A stretch of 64,000 bases of DNA from Actinomadura citrea (GTDB taxonomy: Bacteria; Actinomycetota; Actinomycetes; Streptosporangiales; Streptosporangiaceae): assembly GCF_013409045.1 (NCBI RefSeq), contig NZ_JACCBT010000001.1, positions 4,898,001-4,962,000 of the forward strand. Reading direction: 5' to 3'. The notes under the pieces were generated by a model. It was not told the origin of the DNA. It saw only the letters and a list, made by a program, of their open reading frames with translations, and did no database searches. Positions within the stretch are counted from its first letter, which is position 1. Each line of letters opens with the position of its first letter. Both the position numbers and the translations under genes were made by a program. This document shows, in pieces, positions 1 through 8,799 of this stretch.

Positions 1-1
1 C

Positions 2-298
2 CGCACCGGGACCCTTCCCATGGGCAAGATGGGCGCCCGCCTCATGGTGCACCCCGCGTCCGTGACCAACGTGATCGGCCGCCTGGAGCAGCGGGGCCTC
101 GTCGGCCGCCGCCCCTCCCCCGACGACCGCCGCGTCGTCCTCGCCACCCTCACCCCCGCGGGCCGCGACCTCGCCGAAGAGGCCACGCTCGCCCTGAACG
201 AGTCCGGCTTCGGCATCGCCGGCCTCCCGGCCGCCGAGGCCGCCGACATCACCACCGCCCTCCGCCGCGTCCGCCTCGCCACCGGCGATCTCGACTGA
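2..298 (+). CDS. MarR-family transcriptional regulator, C-terminal part (5' truncated by window edge)
   Basis: The frame is open to the left edge, so the N-terminus lies outside the window. The visible 98 residues hold the second half of a MarR winged helix: a recognition-helix stretch (HPASVTNVIGRLEQRGLV), then the wing with the family pattern R-x-x-x-x-DDRRVVLATLT, then a C-terminal dimerisation helix. The ATG at position 20 is an internal Met, because upstream codons continue the family-like sequence RTGTLPMGK. MarR proteins are cytoplasmic dimeric repressors that usually control a neighbouring gene. The next gene (hydroxyacid-oxoacid transhydrogenase) is codirectional 110 bp downstream, but whether it is the target cannot be seen. 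Confidence 0.9.
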   Translation, partial: RTGTLPMGKMGARLMVHPASVTNVIGRLEQRGLVGRRPSPDDRRVVLATLTPAGRDLAEEATLALNESGFGIAGLPAAEAADITTALRRVRLATGDLD

Positions 299-408
299 CG
301 CCGGTCAGTCCGGCCTTGCCGGGGGGCGTGGGGGGCGCCCCACAAAGGCGCTGATCCCGAAGCACCGGCGTCTCCGGCACGGCCGTAAAGGTGTGACACC
401 TTGGGGGG

Positions 409-1680
409 ATGACGAGCGAGACGGTCTTCACGTACGGGGCGCCGCAGCTGAAGTTCGGGAGCGGGGCGGCCGACGAGATCGGGTTCGATCTGGCGCAGTT
501 CGGGGCGCGGCGGGTGCTGGTCGTCACCGATGCCGGGATCGCGGCGACGGGCGGGCCGCGGCGGATCGCGGACGCGATGAAGGCGTACGGGATCGAGGCC
601 GCGGTGTTCGACGGCGTGCGCGTCGAACCGACGGACGCGAGCATGCGCGAGGCGGTCGAGCACGCCCGGGAGACCGGACCCTACGACGCGTACGTGGCGG
701 TCGGGGGCGGGTCGAGCATCGACACCGCGAAGGCGGTCAACCTCCTCACGACCAACGAGGGCGATCTCGCGGAGTACCTGAACCCGCCGGTGGGGGCGGG
801 GCGGGCGCCGGAGCGGCCGCTGCTGCCGCTGGTGGCCGTCCCCACCACGACGGGCACGGGCGCGGAGAGCACCACGGTCTGCGTCCTGGACGTCCTGGAC
901 CTGCGGGTCAAGACCGGCATCAGCCACCCGCGGCTGCGGCCGGCGCTGGCCGTGGTGGACCCGGAGCTGACGATGTCGCAGCCGCCCGGTGTGACCGCTT
1001 CGGCGGGGATGGACATCCTGTGCCACGCCCTGGAGAGCTACACCGCGCGCCCGTACGACCGGTACGAGCGCAAGAGGCCCGAGGAGCGGGTGCCGTACTG
1101 CGGGGCCAATCCGGTGTCGGACATGTGGGCGGAGAAGTCGCTGAGCCTGCTGTCGCGGTCGTTCCGCCGGGCCGTCGCGGACGGGGAGGACCGGGAGGCG
1201 CGCACCGACATGGCGCTGGCGGCGACGTTCGCGGGGCTCGGGTTCGGCAACGCCGGGGTGCACATCCCGCACGCCAACGCCTACCCCATCGCCGGGCAGG
1301 TCAGGGACTTCCGGCCGGACGGCTACCCGGACGGGGAGGCGCTGGTCCCGCACGGCATGTCGGTGTCGCTGACGGCGCCCGAGGCGTTCCGGTTCACCTT
1401 CGAGGCGCGCCCCGAGCGGCACGTCCGGGCGGCGGAACTGCTGGACCCGCGGATGGATCGGCCGGACGACCCGGCCGAGCACCTGCCGCTGGCGGTGCTG
1501 CGGCTGATGCGCGACATCGGCATCCCGGACGGGATCGGCGGCGTCGGGTACGGGGAGGGCGACGTCCCCGCGCTGGTGGAGGGCGCGATGAAGCAGCGGC
1601 GGCTGCTGGCGATCTCACCGCGTCCGGTGGACGAGGAGGCCGTGGCCGGTATCCTCACGCGGTCGCTGCGGCTGTGGTGA
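409..1680 (+). CDS. Hydroxyacid-oxoacid transhydrogenase / iron-containing alcohol dehydrogenase (ADHFE1-like)
   Basis: A 423-residue member of the group III iron-dependent alcohol dehydrogenases. Near residues 99-106 it has the nucleotide-binding GGGSSIDTAKA segment. The metal region carries the His residues of GMDILCHALESY and GVHIPHANAYPIAGQ. The C-terminal half (LTAPEAFRFTFEARPERHVRAAELL) resembles the ADHFE1 branch, which transfers hydride between 4-hydroxybutyrate and 2-oxoglutarate, more than plain short-chain alcohol dehydrogenases. The ATG at 409 is preceded by a G-rich Shine-Dalgarno tract. An overlapping longer frame starting at 393 is an out-of-phase shadow. A generic Fe-alcohol dehydrogenase specificity cannot be excluded. 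Confidence 0.85.
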   Translation: MTSETVFTYGAPQLKFGSGAADEIGFDLAQFGARRVLVVTDAGIAATGGPRRIADAMKAYGIEAAVFDGVRVEPTDASMREAVEHARETGPYDAYVAVGGGSSIDTAKAVNLLTTNEGDLAEYLNPPVGAGRAPERPLLPLVAVPTTTGTGAESTTVCVLDVLDLRVKTGISHPRLRPALAVVDPELTMSQPPGVTASAGMDILCHALESYTARPYDRYERKRPEERVPYCGANPVSDMWAEKSLSLLSRSFRRAVADGEDREARTDMALAATFAGLGFGNAGVHIPHANAYPIAGQVRDFRPDGYPDGEALVPHGMSVSLTAPEAFRFTFEARPERHVRAAELLDPRMDRPDDPAEHLPLAVLRLMRDIGIPDGIGGVGYGEGDVPALVEGAMKQRRLLAISPRPVDEEAVAGILTRSLRLW

Positions 1681-1681
1681 C

Positions 1682-2785
1682 TCAGCGGGCGCGGACCCAG
1701 GCGTCGACCAGGTCGGCGACCTCGGGCCGGGAGTCCGGCAGGTAGTGGGTGTCCCTGATGCGGTGGAGCGTCCTGTCGGACGCGGCGAGGGCACCGAAGA
1801 TCGCACGGGCGTCGCCGTCGTAGACGCACTCGTCCGCCGTGGCGTGCACCACCAGGGACGGGACCGTGATGCGCGCCAGGTGCGGGGCGGCGGTGCACTG
1901 CGAGGTGCGCAGGCTCCACATCGACAGCCAGGAGCGCAGCGTGCACAGCGAGCCGATGCCGAACACGCCGTAGTTGGCCTTGGCGGGATCGCCGAGGTAG
2001 CAGCGGTTGGGCTCGCGGTCGGACGGCTCGATGGCGGGGTCGATCATCCGCAGGTCGGCCCAGGTGCGGTGCACGGTGAACAGCGCGTCGCGGGCGCGGG
2101 TGCCCTTCAGGGCGTCCAGGCGGGCGAGGACCCGGTCGGTGATGCGCTCGTTGCGGGCGCGCTGCGCGGCGCGGTAGCGGGCCTGGAACTCCGCGCCGTA
2201 CGGGGGGCCGTTGCCGGGGTCGAAGGGGTCGAGGGACGGGTCGGCCGACAGCGGGTCGGTCTCGTCGGTGACCGAGGGGTCCATCCAGGCGGTGAGGACC
2301 TCCGGGCGGCCGGAGTGGGCGGCGAGCGCGACGAACAGGTCCCCGGCGGGCAGGTCCTCGATGGCGGCGACGGGACGCATCCCGGCGACGGGCGTGACGT
2401 TGGGGTCCACGGCCTGGGACTGGTAGGCGGCCATCAGCGAGCCGCCGCCGGAGTTGCCGAGCAGGACGACCCGCTCGGCGCCCGCCCGTTCGCGGAGCCA
2501 GCGCACGCCCTCGCCGATCTCGGCGAGGGCGTGGTCGAGCAGGAAGTACGCCTCGTTGCCGCGGAAGCGGGTGTTCCAGCCGAGGAAGCCGTGGCCGCGG
2601 GCCGCGAGGTGCTCGGCGAGGTAGTGCTCGGAGAAGTCGACGTTGTAGTGGGTCGCGATGAACGCGGTCTTCGGGGCCGCCCCGGCCGGGCGGTGGTAGA
2701 TCCCCTGGCACGGGTGGCCGCCCGCGCCCGCCCGGCCGGCCAGGGGCGACGGCAGCCCCACGAACTCCCTGACGATCTCGCCCAT
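1682..2785 (-). CDS. Alpha/beta-hydrolase family protein
   Basis: 367 residues from an ATG at 2785 preceded by GGGAGG at good spacing; the frame is open 31 codons further upstream but those residues look non-coding. The nucleophile elbow GNSGGG places the catalytic Ser at about residue 112. A probable acid lies in the ATADECVYDGDA segment and the base in the RDTHYLP segment near the C-terminus. There is no signal peptide, so it is cytoplasmic. The substrate is unknown; esterase or thioesterase activity is possible. It is convergent with the upstream dehydrogenase (1 bp between stop codons) and divergent from the tryptophan dioxygenase gene, with which it may share a control region at 2786-2922. 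Confidence 0.75.
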   Translation of the reverse strand: MGEIVREFVGLPSPLAGRAGAGGHPCQGIYHRPAGAAPKTAFIATHYNVDFSEHYLAEHLAARGHGFLGWNTRFRGNEAYFLLDHALAEIGEGVRWLRERAGAERVVLLGNSGGGSLMAAYQSQAVDPNVTPVAGMRPVAAIEDLPAGDLFVALAAHSGRPEVLTAWMDPSVTDETDPLSADPSLDPFDPGNGPPYGAEFQARYRAAQRARNERITDRVLARLDALKGTRARDALFTVHRTWADLRMIDPAIEPSDREPNRCYLGDPAKANYGVFGIGSLCTLRSWLSMWSLRTSQCTAAPHLARITVPSLVVHATADECVYDGDARAIFGALAASDRTLHRIRDTHYLPDSRPEVADLVDAWVRAR

Positions 2786-2922
2786 CCGGCGCCTCCCGGC
2801 TCGATACCGAATCGAGTTCTGATCGTAGGGGGGTTTGGCCGCCGCACGGCCACCCACCGCCTGGACCTGCTCATCCATCCCTTATGCTGCGGATCACATC
2901 CGTTGTGTCGCAAGGAGGCGTG

Positions 2923-3723
2923 ATGGCGGATTCGCCGACGATGACGTACGGCGGCTATCTGAGGCTCGACGATCTGCTGTCGTGCCAGGAGCCGAAGACC
3001 CGCGCGCACGACGAACTGCTCTTCGTGATCATCCATCAGGTCTACGAGCTGTGGTTCAAGCAGATCCTGCACGAGGCGGCGCTGCTGCAGCTCCGGCTGG
3101 AGGAGGGCAACAGCGCCGGGTCGCTGCACACCGCCCGCCGCATCGCCAAGATCCTCAAGACCGTCGTCGGCCAGCTGGACGTGCTGGAGACGATGACGCC
3201 CCGGCAGTTCGCCGCGTTCCGCGACGCGCTCGGCAACTCCAGCGGCTTCCAGAGCGAGCAGTTCCGCGAGATCGAGGCCGTCCTCGGGCGGCGCTCCTTC
3301 CCCGCGTCCGACCTGCGCGGCGACGAGCGGCTCCAGGCGGCCGTGTCCCGCCCGTCGGTGTTCGACTCGCTGCTGCGCTACCTCGCGGGCCGCGGTCATC
3401 CCGTCCCGCGCGCGGCCCTGGAGCGGGACTTCTCCCGGCCGTGGGAGCCCGATCCCGGAGTGCAGAAGGTCCTGCTCGCCGTCTACGCGGACGAGTCCGG
3501 GCCGGCCGCCGAGGTCTGCGAGGGGCTGGTCGACGTGGACGAGGGCATCCAGGAGTGGCGGTACCGGCACCTGAAGATGGTCGAGCGGACGATCGGCGCG
3601 AAGATCGGCACGGGCGGGTCGGCGGGCGCCGACTACCTGCGCAGCACCCTGTTCGCCCCCGCCTTCCCCGACCTGTGGGAGGTCCGCTCCCAGACCGAGG
3701 AGACCCCCGTCCATGGCGGCTGA
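2923..3723 (+). CDS. kynA: Tryptophan 2,3-dioxygenase
   Basis: 266 residues. This haem enzyme opens the indole ring of L-tryptophan to N-formylkynurenine, the first step of the kynurenine pathway. The diagnostic motif ELLFVIIHQVYELWFKQ (about residues 30-46) contains the distal-side His; a later RYRHLKMVERTIG segment fits the haem-ligand region. The ATG at 2923 was chosen over 2884 because AAGGAGG precedes it at ideal distance and the extra 13 residues are not family-like. The stop overlaps the start of the kynurenine monooxygenase gene by 11 bp, showing a translationally coupled operon. No formamidase or kynureninase gene is adjacent. Confidence 0.93.
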   Translation: MADSPTMTYGGYLRLDDLLSCQEPKTRAHDELLFVIIHQVYELWFKQILHEAALLQLRLEEGNSAGSLHTARRIAKILKTVVGQLDVLETMTPRQFAAFRDALGNSSGFQSEQFREIEAVLGRRSFPASDLRGDERLQAAVSRPSVFDSLLRYLAGRGHPVPRAALERDFSRPWEPDPGVQKVLLAVYADESGPAAEVCEGLVDVDEGIQEWRYRHLKMVERTIGAKIGTGGSAGADYLRSTLFAPAFPDLWEVRSQTEETPVHGG

Positions 3724-5023
3724 GGGCGGCGAGCGGGTCGCGATCGTCGGCGCGGGCCTGGCGGGCTGCCTGCTCGCGGTGCTGCTCGGCCGCCGCGGCA
3801 TCCCCGTGACGGTGTACGAGCGGCGCCCCGACCCGCGCGTCGCGGGCACCGAGCGGGGACGCTCGATCAACCTGGCGGTCTCGGCCCGGGGCCTGGCCGC
3901 GCTGGAGCAGGTCGGCCTGCGCGACCAGTCGCTCAAGCAGGCGCTGCCCATGCACGGGCGGATGGTGCATCCCCTGCCGGGCGCGCAGAACTTCCAGCCC
4001 TACAGCGCCGACGGCGGGCGCGCCATCAACTCCATCAGCCGCGCCGAGCTGAACCGGTCGCTGCTGGACACCGCCGAGAGCACGCCGGGGGTCACGCTGC
4101 GGTTCTCCGAGCGCGTCACCGGCGTGGACGTCGAGGCCGGCGCGCTCCTGCTGGAGGGCGCGGACCCCGAGCCCGCCGACGTCGTCCTGGCCGGGGACGG
4201 CGCCTACAGCGCGGTCCGCCGGTCGCTGCGCCTGGACGAGGACGCCGACTTCCTGGAGCACGGCTACAAGGAGCTGACCGTCCCGCCGAAGGACGGCGGG
4301 TTCGCGCTCGACCCGGACGCCCTGCACATCTGGCCGCGCGGCACCTCGATGATGATCGCGCTGCCGAACCTGGACCGCTCGTTCACCTGCACGCTGTTCT
4401 GGCCGAAGGAGGACTTCGCCGCCCTCGACACCCCCGGGAAGGTCACCGCCTACTTCGAGCGGCACTATCCCGACGTGGCGGGCCTGATGCCGGACCTCAC
4501 GGGCGACTTCGAGCGCAACCCGGTCGGGTCGCTGGTGACCGTCCGGTGCTGGCCGTGGACGCGGTACGGCAAGGGCGCCCTGGTGGCGCTGCTGGGCGAC
4601 GCCGCGCACGCCATCGTGCCGTTCTTCGGGCAGGGCGCGAACTGCGCGTTCGAGGACTGCATCGAGATCGACCGGTGCCTGACCGAGACCGGCGGCGACT
4701 GGGCCCGCGCGCTGTCGCTCTACCAGGAGCGGCGCAAGGCCAACACCGACGCGATCGCCGAGATGGCGCTGGACAACTTCGTCGAGATGCGCGACCGCGT
4801 GTCCTCTCCGGTCTACCGGGCGAAGCAGACGGCGACGCACGCGCTGGAGCGCCTCCTGGCCGGACGCTACGTCTCCCGGTACGAGCTGGTGTCGTTCTCG
4901 ACGATCCCGTACGCGCGGATCCCGGCGCGGATCAGGCGGCAGAACCGGGTGCTAGCCGCGGCCGCCCTCGGCTCCGCGGCCGCCCTCGGACTGGGCCTGC
5001 GCGCCCTGTCCCGGCGGCGCTGA
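3713..5023 (+). CDS. kmo: Kynurenine 3-monooxygenase (FAD-dependent)
   Basis: 436 residues. It hydroxylates L-kynurenine to 3-hydroxykynurenine with NADPH and FAD. The N-terminus has the Rossmann motif VGAGLAGCLLA (about residues 13-23) and ERRPDPR. The FAD-contacting GDGAYSAVR lies near residue 160, and the GDAAHAIVPFFGQGANCAFEDC motif near 296-317 is diagnostic of kynurenine monooxygenases. The C-terminus ends in a basic stretch followed by an Ala/Leu-rich hydrophobic segment, like the C-terminal membrane association of eukaryotic homologues. The start overlaps kynA. The last 72 bp overlap the 3' end of the convergent MFS gene. Confidence 0.92.
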   Translation: MAAEGGERVAIVGAGLAGCLLAVLLGRRGIPVTVYERRPDPRVAGTERGRSINLAVSARGLAALEQVGLRDQSLKQALPMHGRMVHPLPGAQNFQPYSADGGRAINSISRAELNRSLLDTAESTPGVTLRFSERVTGVDVEAGALLLEGADPEPADVVLAGDGAYSAVRRSLRLDEDADFLEHGYKELTVPPKDGGFALDPDALHIWPRGTSMMIALPNLDRSFTCTLFWPKEDFAALDTPGKVTAYFERHYPDVAGLMPDLTGDFERNPVGSLVTVRCWPWTRYGKGALVALLGDAAHAIVPFFGQGANCAFEDCIEIDRCLTETGGDWARALSLYQERRKANTDAIAEMALDNFVEMRDRVSSPVYRAKQTATHALERLLAGRYVSRYELVSFSTIPYARIPARIRRQNRVLAAAALGSAAALGLGLRALSRRR

Positions 5024-6436
5024 CACCGGGCGGCCGGCGAGCAGGTCGGCGACGGCCGCCACCAGCGCCGCCAGCACGAACGCCAGCACGACGATCAGCC
5101 CGTGCCGGAAGGCGGCCGCCCAGTCCCCGCCCGTCCCGGCGATCGTGGCGAAGAACACCGCCCCGACGGCGGCGACGCCCATCGCGGTGCCGACCCGCTG
5201 GCCGGTCTGCAGGACGCCCGCCGCGCTGCCGCCCTCGGTGTAGTCCACCTCCGACAGCGTGATCGTCTGGTTCGGCGAGATCACCAGGCCGCTGCCGATC
5301 CCGGCCAGCAGCAGCGGCGCCGCGGTCGCCCAGGCCACGCCGCCGCCGGGCTTCAGCTCCACGGCGAGCCACGCCGCGCCGAGGCCGGCCAGCACCAGGC
5401 ACAGTCCGACGGCGACGAGGGGGCGGCCGTAGCGGGAGACGATCCGGCCGCCGAGCGCGGACGCGACACCGGACCCGACCGCGAACGGAGTGATGGCGAG
5501 GCCCGCGCCGAGCGCGCTGTAGCCGAGGCCGTTCTGGAGGTAGAGGGTGAAGATGAAGAAGACCGCGGTGAACCCGGCGAAGTACAGCAGCGCGATCGCC
5601 GAGCCCAGCGTGTAGGAGCGGAGCCGGAACAGCGCGAGGACGACCATCGGCGTCCGCGCCCGCCGCTCCCAGGCCGCGAAGGCCGCCAGCAGCACGGCGC
5701 CCGCGAGGATCAGCAGCCACTTCAGGTCGCCGTGCCACTGCTGCTCCTGGACGAGCGGCAGCAGCAGGCACAGGACGCCCGCACCCAGCAGCAGCACCCC
5801 GAGCGGGTCCAGCCCTTGCCGCTGCCCGTAGATCGGGGCGGGCAGCAGCCGCCACGCCAGGAACAGCGCCGCGATCCCGACCGGGATGTTGACGTAGAAC
5901 ACCCACCGCCAGCCCTCCGCCGGGCCGGCGATCGCGATCAGTCCGCCGCCGAGCAGCGGGCCGACGGCGGTGGCGATCCCGATGACGGCGCCGAGCGCCC
6001 CGAACGCCCGTCCCCGCTCGGCGCCCCGGAACAACTGCTGGATGAGCCCGGCGACCTGCGGGTTGAGGATGCCGCCCGCGACGCCCTGCACGAGCCGGGC
6101 GAGGACGAGGAACAGGATCGTCGGGGCGATGCCCGCCCCCGCGCTCGCCGCCGTGAACAGGGCGAGCCCGGACATGAACACCGCTCGGCGGCTGCGGGCG
6201 TCGCCGAGCCGCCCGGCGGGGACCAGGACGAGCCCGAACGTCAGCGCGTACCCCGACAGGATCCACTGCAACTGCGCTTCGGACGCGTGCAGGCCCGCCC
6301 GGATCGACGGCAGCGCCACGTTGACGATGCTGACGTCCAGCAGCGTCATGAAAGCCGCGACGAGACAGACCGAGAGCGCCTGCCAGCGCCGCCGCTGCTC
6401 CGCCGGGCTCAGGGCGTCCGCGCCCTCTTTACGCAC
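4952..6436 (-). CDS. MFS transporter, DHA2 (EmrB/QacA-like, 14 TM) drug-exporter type
   Basis: 494 residues with about 14 hydrophobic segments. The first helices contain the LDVSIVNVALPSI motif typical of the DHA2 drug:proton antiporters, and VPAGRLGDARSRRAVF matches the cytoplasmic loop 2-3 signature. It is an inner-membrane exporter; the substrate cannot be told from sequence. The C-terminal tail (Gln/Glu/Gly-rich) is encoded on DNA that also encodes the C-terminus of the kynurenine monooxygenase on the other strand. It starts at the ATG at 6436. An export role for kynurenine-derived products would be speculation from proximity only. Confidence 0.88.
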   Translation of the reverse strand: MRKEGADALSPAEQRRRWQALSVCLVAAFMTLLDVSIVNVALPSIRAGLHASEAQLQWILSGYALTFGLVLVPAGRLGDARSRRAVFMSGLALFTAASAGAGIAPTILFLVLARLVQGVAGGILNPQVAGLIQQLFRGAERGRAFGALGAVIGIATAVGPLLGGGLIAIAGPAEGWRWVFYVNIPVGIAALFLAWRLLPAPIYGQRQGLDPLGVLLLGAGVLCLLLPLVQEQQWHGDLKWLLILAGAVLLAAFAAWERRARTPMVVLALFRLRSYTLGSAIALLYFAGFTAVFFIFTLYLQNGLGYSALGAGLAITPFAVGSGVASALGGRIVSRYGRPLVAVGLCLVLAGLGAAWLAVELKPGGGVAWATAAPLLLAGIGSGLVISPNQTITLSEVDYTEGGSAAGVLQTGQRVGTAMGVAAVGAVFFATIAGTGGDWAAAFRHGLIVVLAFVLAALVAAVADLLAGRPVSAPPGQGAQAQSEGGRGAEGGRG

Positions 6437-6569
6437 GGCGGGGTCCTATCCGGAGACCCCCACACCGAAACGCAGCCCGACCCACCCCGCGACAACCTCG
6501 CCCGCAGTGCCCCGACGATGGAGGGCCCTCCGGGCCCGGAGGAGGAGGACACTGCAATAAGGTCACCGC

Positions 6570-6812
6570 ATGACCGACTCCGACCCGGGGACCGGGCCCG
6601 AGGAACTGCGGTGTTCCGCCAAGGGCTGCCGCGCCGACGCCGTGTGGGCGCTGCGGTGGAACAACCCGAAGATCCACACGCCGGACCGGCGGAAGGTCTG
6701 GCTCGCCTGCGACGAGCACCGCGAGAGCCTGTCGGCGTTCCTGTCCCGCCGCGACTTCCTGAAGGACGTGGTGCCGGTCACCGAGCACGACGAGGCCGGC
6801 GGGGGCGGTTAG
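6570..6812 (+). CDS. Small conserved actinobacterial protein with possible zinc-ribbon residues
   Basis: 80 residues. Cys15, Cys20, Cys47 and His50 (C-x4-C ... C-x2-H) form a plausible zinc site. The segments RADAVWALRWNNPKIH and RRKVWLACDEHRESL look like a small globular domain. I recognise it as a type of short actinobacterial protein of unknown function. It ends 4 bp inside the convergent DUF6457 gene. No signal peptide or membrane segment is present. The function is unknown. Confidence 0.7.
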   Translation: MTDSDPGTGPEELRCSAKGCRADAVWALRWNNPKIHTPDRRKVWLACDEHRESLSAFLSRRDFLKDVVPVTEHDEAGGGG

Positions 6813-7081
6813 ACGTCGTCGAGGACGGGCTCGCCGGCCTGCTCGGGCACCTCGGCCCGCCAGCCCTCGGCCATCTCGGTCAGCCGTGCGGCGGCGTCCC
6901 GCGCGGGCACGCCGCGGCCGACCGCGAGGCCGAGCAGGTAGGCCGTGAGCGGCGCGCCGGGCCGCGTGACGTTGTGGGCGACGTCGCGGGCGAGGTCCAG
7001 TACCAGGCCCTGGTCGACGTCCCCGCGCTCCAGGCCCAGTTCGAGGCTCGCCGCGTTGATCCAGTCCTCGAGGACAGACAT
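6809..7081 (-). CDS. DUF6457 domain protein, molybdenum-cofactor associated
   Basis: 90 residues from an ATG at 7081 with AAGGGGGA upstream; the open frame extends 13 codons further but with no ribosome site. It is all-helical in character (LEDWINAASLELGL..DLARDVAHNVTRPGAPLTAYLLGLAVGRG). Small proteins of this type sit beside or are fused to MobA in actinobacteria, and here mobA lies 49 bp upstream in the same direction. A role in molybdopterin nucleotide metabolism is inferred from that linkage only. Confidence 0.72.
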   Translation of the reverse strand: MSVLEDWINAASLELGLERGDVDQGLVLDLARDVAHNVTRPGAPLTAYLLGLAVGRGVPARDAAARLTEMAEGWRAEVPEQAGEPVLDDV

Positions 7082-7130
7082 GGGTTCCCCCTTCGAGCAT
7101 GGTCCTGGTGGTGTGCCCACTCTCCCACGA

Positions 7131-7697
7131 TCAAAGCAGGCGCTCGGCGGCGGTCAGCTGTTCGGGGGTGTCGCAGTCGTACCACGCGGGGCGGTCGTCC
7201 GGCGGCAGCGTGACCGGCACGGGGTCCAGGGGGCCGAGGAGGCCGCGCAGGGACGCGCCCTCGTAGGCGGCCAGCGCCGCCCGCAGCGCGCCCGCGCGCC
7301 AGCAGCCCGTGAGCCACTGCTCGCGGCCGTCCTGGTCCACCAGGACGGCGCCGTCCCGCTCCCCCGCCGCCTCCAGCAGCGCGGCGACGTGGGCCGGGCG
7401 CAGGAACGGCAGGTCGGCGGCCAGGAGCGTCAGCCTCGGCGCGCGGACCTCGGCGAGCCCGGCGCGCAGCGCGGGCACCGGCCCGGCGCCGGGCGGGTCC
7501 TCGCGGACGACGACGGCGCCCGGCAGGACGTCGCGGCGCGGCCCCACGACGATCAGCCGGGACGCTCCGGACGCGGCCGCCGCGGCCCATTCGATCAGCC
7601 GGCGCCCGCCCGCGGAGGCGGCGGGCTTGTCGGCGCCGAACCGCCGGGCGCGCCCGCCCGCGAGCAGCACGGCGTCGAAGGACGTGCCGGCGTCCAC
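7131..7697 (-). CDS. mobA: Molybdenum cofactor guanylyltransferase (MobA-like)
   Basis: 188 residues from a GTG at 7697, five bases after the moaA stop. The N-terminus has the nucleotidyltransferase signature LLAGGRARRFGADKP (G-G-x-x-x-R-x-G-x-D-K), where GTP and molybdopterin bind. A second motif, LLAADLPFLRP, provides the metal-binding Asp, and the C-terminus has WYDCDTPEQL (family D-x-D-T-P-E-D). It couples GMP (or CMP) to Mo-molybdopterin for enzymes such as formate dehydrogenase. It is cotranscribed with moaA and probably the DUF6457 gene. No ATG exists in the likely start region. Confidence 0.85.
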   Translation of the reverse strand: MDAGTSFDAVLLAGGRARRFGADKPAASAGGRRLIEWAAAAASGASRLIVVGPRRDVLPGAVVVREDPPGAGPVPALRAGLAEVRAPRLTLLAADLPFLRPAHVAALLEAAGERDGAVLVDQDGREQWLTGCWRAGALRAALAAYEGASLRGLLGPLDPVPVTLPPDDRPAWYDCDTPEQLTAAERLL

Positions 7698-7702
7698 GCG
7701 GC

Positions 7703-8698
7703 TCAGCCGCCGATCGCCGACATGGGACGGGCGGGCTGGAGGAACGCCGGGTCGTCGATGCCGTGCCCGGCGCGCTTGGTCCGCACGGCCCTGCGCCACC
7801 GGTCGGCCAGCTCGGCGTCGGCGGCGCCGTCGCGCATCGCGTCCCGCAGATTGGACTCCTCGGTGGCGAACAGGCAGTTGCGGACCTGCCCGTCGGCGGT
7901 GAGCCGCACCCGGTCGCAGGCGCCGCAGAACGGCCGGGTCACCGAGCCGATCACGCCGACCGTCTCGGGGCCGCCGTCGATCAGGAACGACTCGGCGGGG
8001 GCGCTGCCGCGCTCGTGCCCGGTGTCGGGCACGAGGTCGAACTCGGCGGACAGCCGGTCCAGGATCTCGTCCGCGGTGATCATGTTCTCGCGGGTCCAGC
8101 CGTGCTGGGCGTCCAGCGGCATCTGCTCGATGAACCGCAGCCGGTAGCCGTGTTCCAGGCAGTACCGCAGCAGCGGGGCGGCCTCGTGGTCGTTGATCCC
8201 GCGCATCAGCACCGTGTTGATCTTGACCGGCGCGAGGCCCGCCCGCCGTGCCGCCGCCAGCCCCTCCAGCACGTCGGCGAGCCGGTCGCGGTGCGCGAGG
8301 CGCCGGAAGGTCTCGCGGTCGAGGGTGTCGAGGGAGACGTTCACCCGGTCGAGCCCGGCCTCGGCCAGCGGTGAGGCCAGCCGGTCGAGCCCGATCCCGT
8401 TGGTGGTCAGCGAGATCTGCGGACGCGGCGCCTGCTCGGCCGTCCGCCGCACGATGCCGGCGAGGCCGCGCCGCAGCAGCGGCTCCCCGCCGGTGTAGCG
8501 GACCTCGGTGACGCCGAGGTCGCGCACGGCGAGCCCGACCAGCCGGACGACCTCGTCGTCGGTGAGCAGTTCCGGCTTGGGCAGCCAGTCCAGCCCCTCG
8601 GGCGGCATGCAGTACGAGCACCGCAGATTGCACCGGTCGGTGAGGGAGACCCGCAGGTCCGTCGCGGTACGGCCGAAGGTGTCGACCAGCACGGGCAC
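7703..8698 (-). CDS. moaA: GTP 3',8-cyclase MoaA
   Basis: 331 residues. This radical-SAM enzyme starts molybdopterin synthesis by converting GTP to 3',8-cyclo-GTP. The N-terminal 4Fe-4S motif C-x3-C-x2-C is in SLTDRCNLRCSYCMP (about residues 19-33). YTGGEPLLR is the SAM/GTP region. The second cluster is in FCGACDRVRLTADGQVRNCLF. The C-terminus ends in the functionally required Gly-Gly (MSAIGG). The start is GTG at 8698; GTG at 8692 has a better-spaced AGGAAGGGG and may be the true start. It leads the moaA-mobA-DUF6457 operon. Confidence 0.95.
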   Translation of the reverse strand: MPVLVDTFGRTATDLRVSLTDRCNLRCSYCMPPEGLDWLPKPELLTDDEVVRLVGLAVRDLGVTEVRYTGGEPLLRRGLAGIVRRTAEQAPRPQISLTTNGIGLDRLASPLAEAGLDRVNVSLDTLDRETFRRLAHRDRLADVLEGLAAARRAGLAPVKINTVLMRGINDHEAAPLLRYCLEHGYRLRFIEQMPLDAQHGWTRENMITADEILDRLSAEFDLVPDTGHERGSAPAESFLIDGGPETVGVIGSVTRPFCGACDRVRLTADGQVRNCLFATEESNLRDAMRDGAADAELADRWRRAVRTKRAGHGIDDPAFLQPARPMSAIGG

Positions 8699-8799
8699 CC
8701 CTTCCTGTCGCGGTCTGAATCTCCAGCCTATTGCGGCGGTTGACGATTCGTTCCCCCGCGGGAGACGGTGATCTTCCGCGGAGGAGCAGGGAGGCCGGA

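Noticed and set aside
5102..7213. 703-codon plus-strand frame across the MFS and DUF6457 genes
   Set aside because: Antisense shadow with biased composition spanning several genuine genes.
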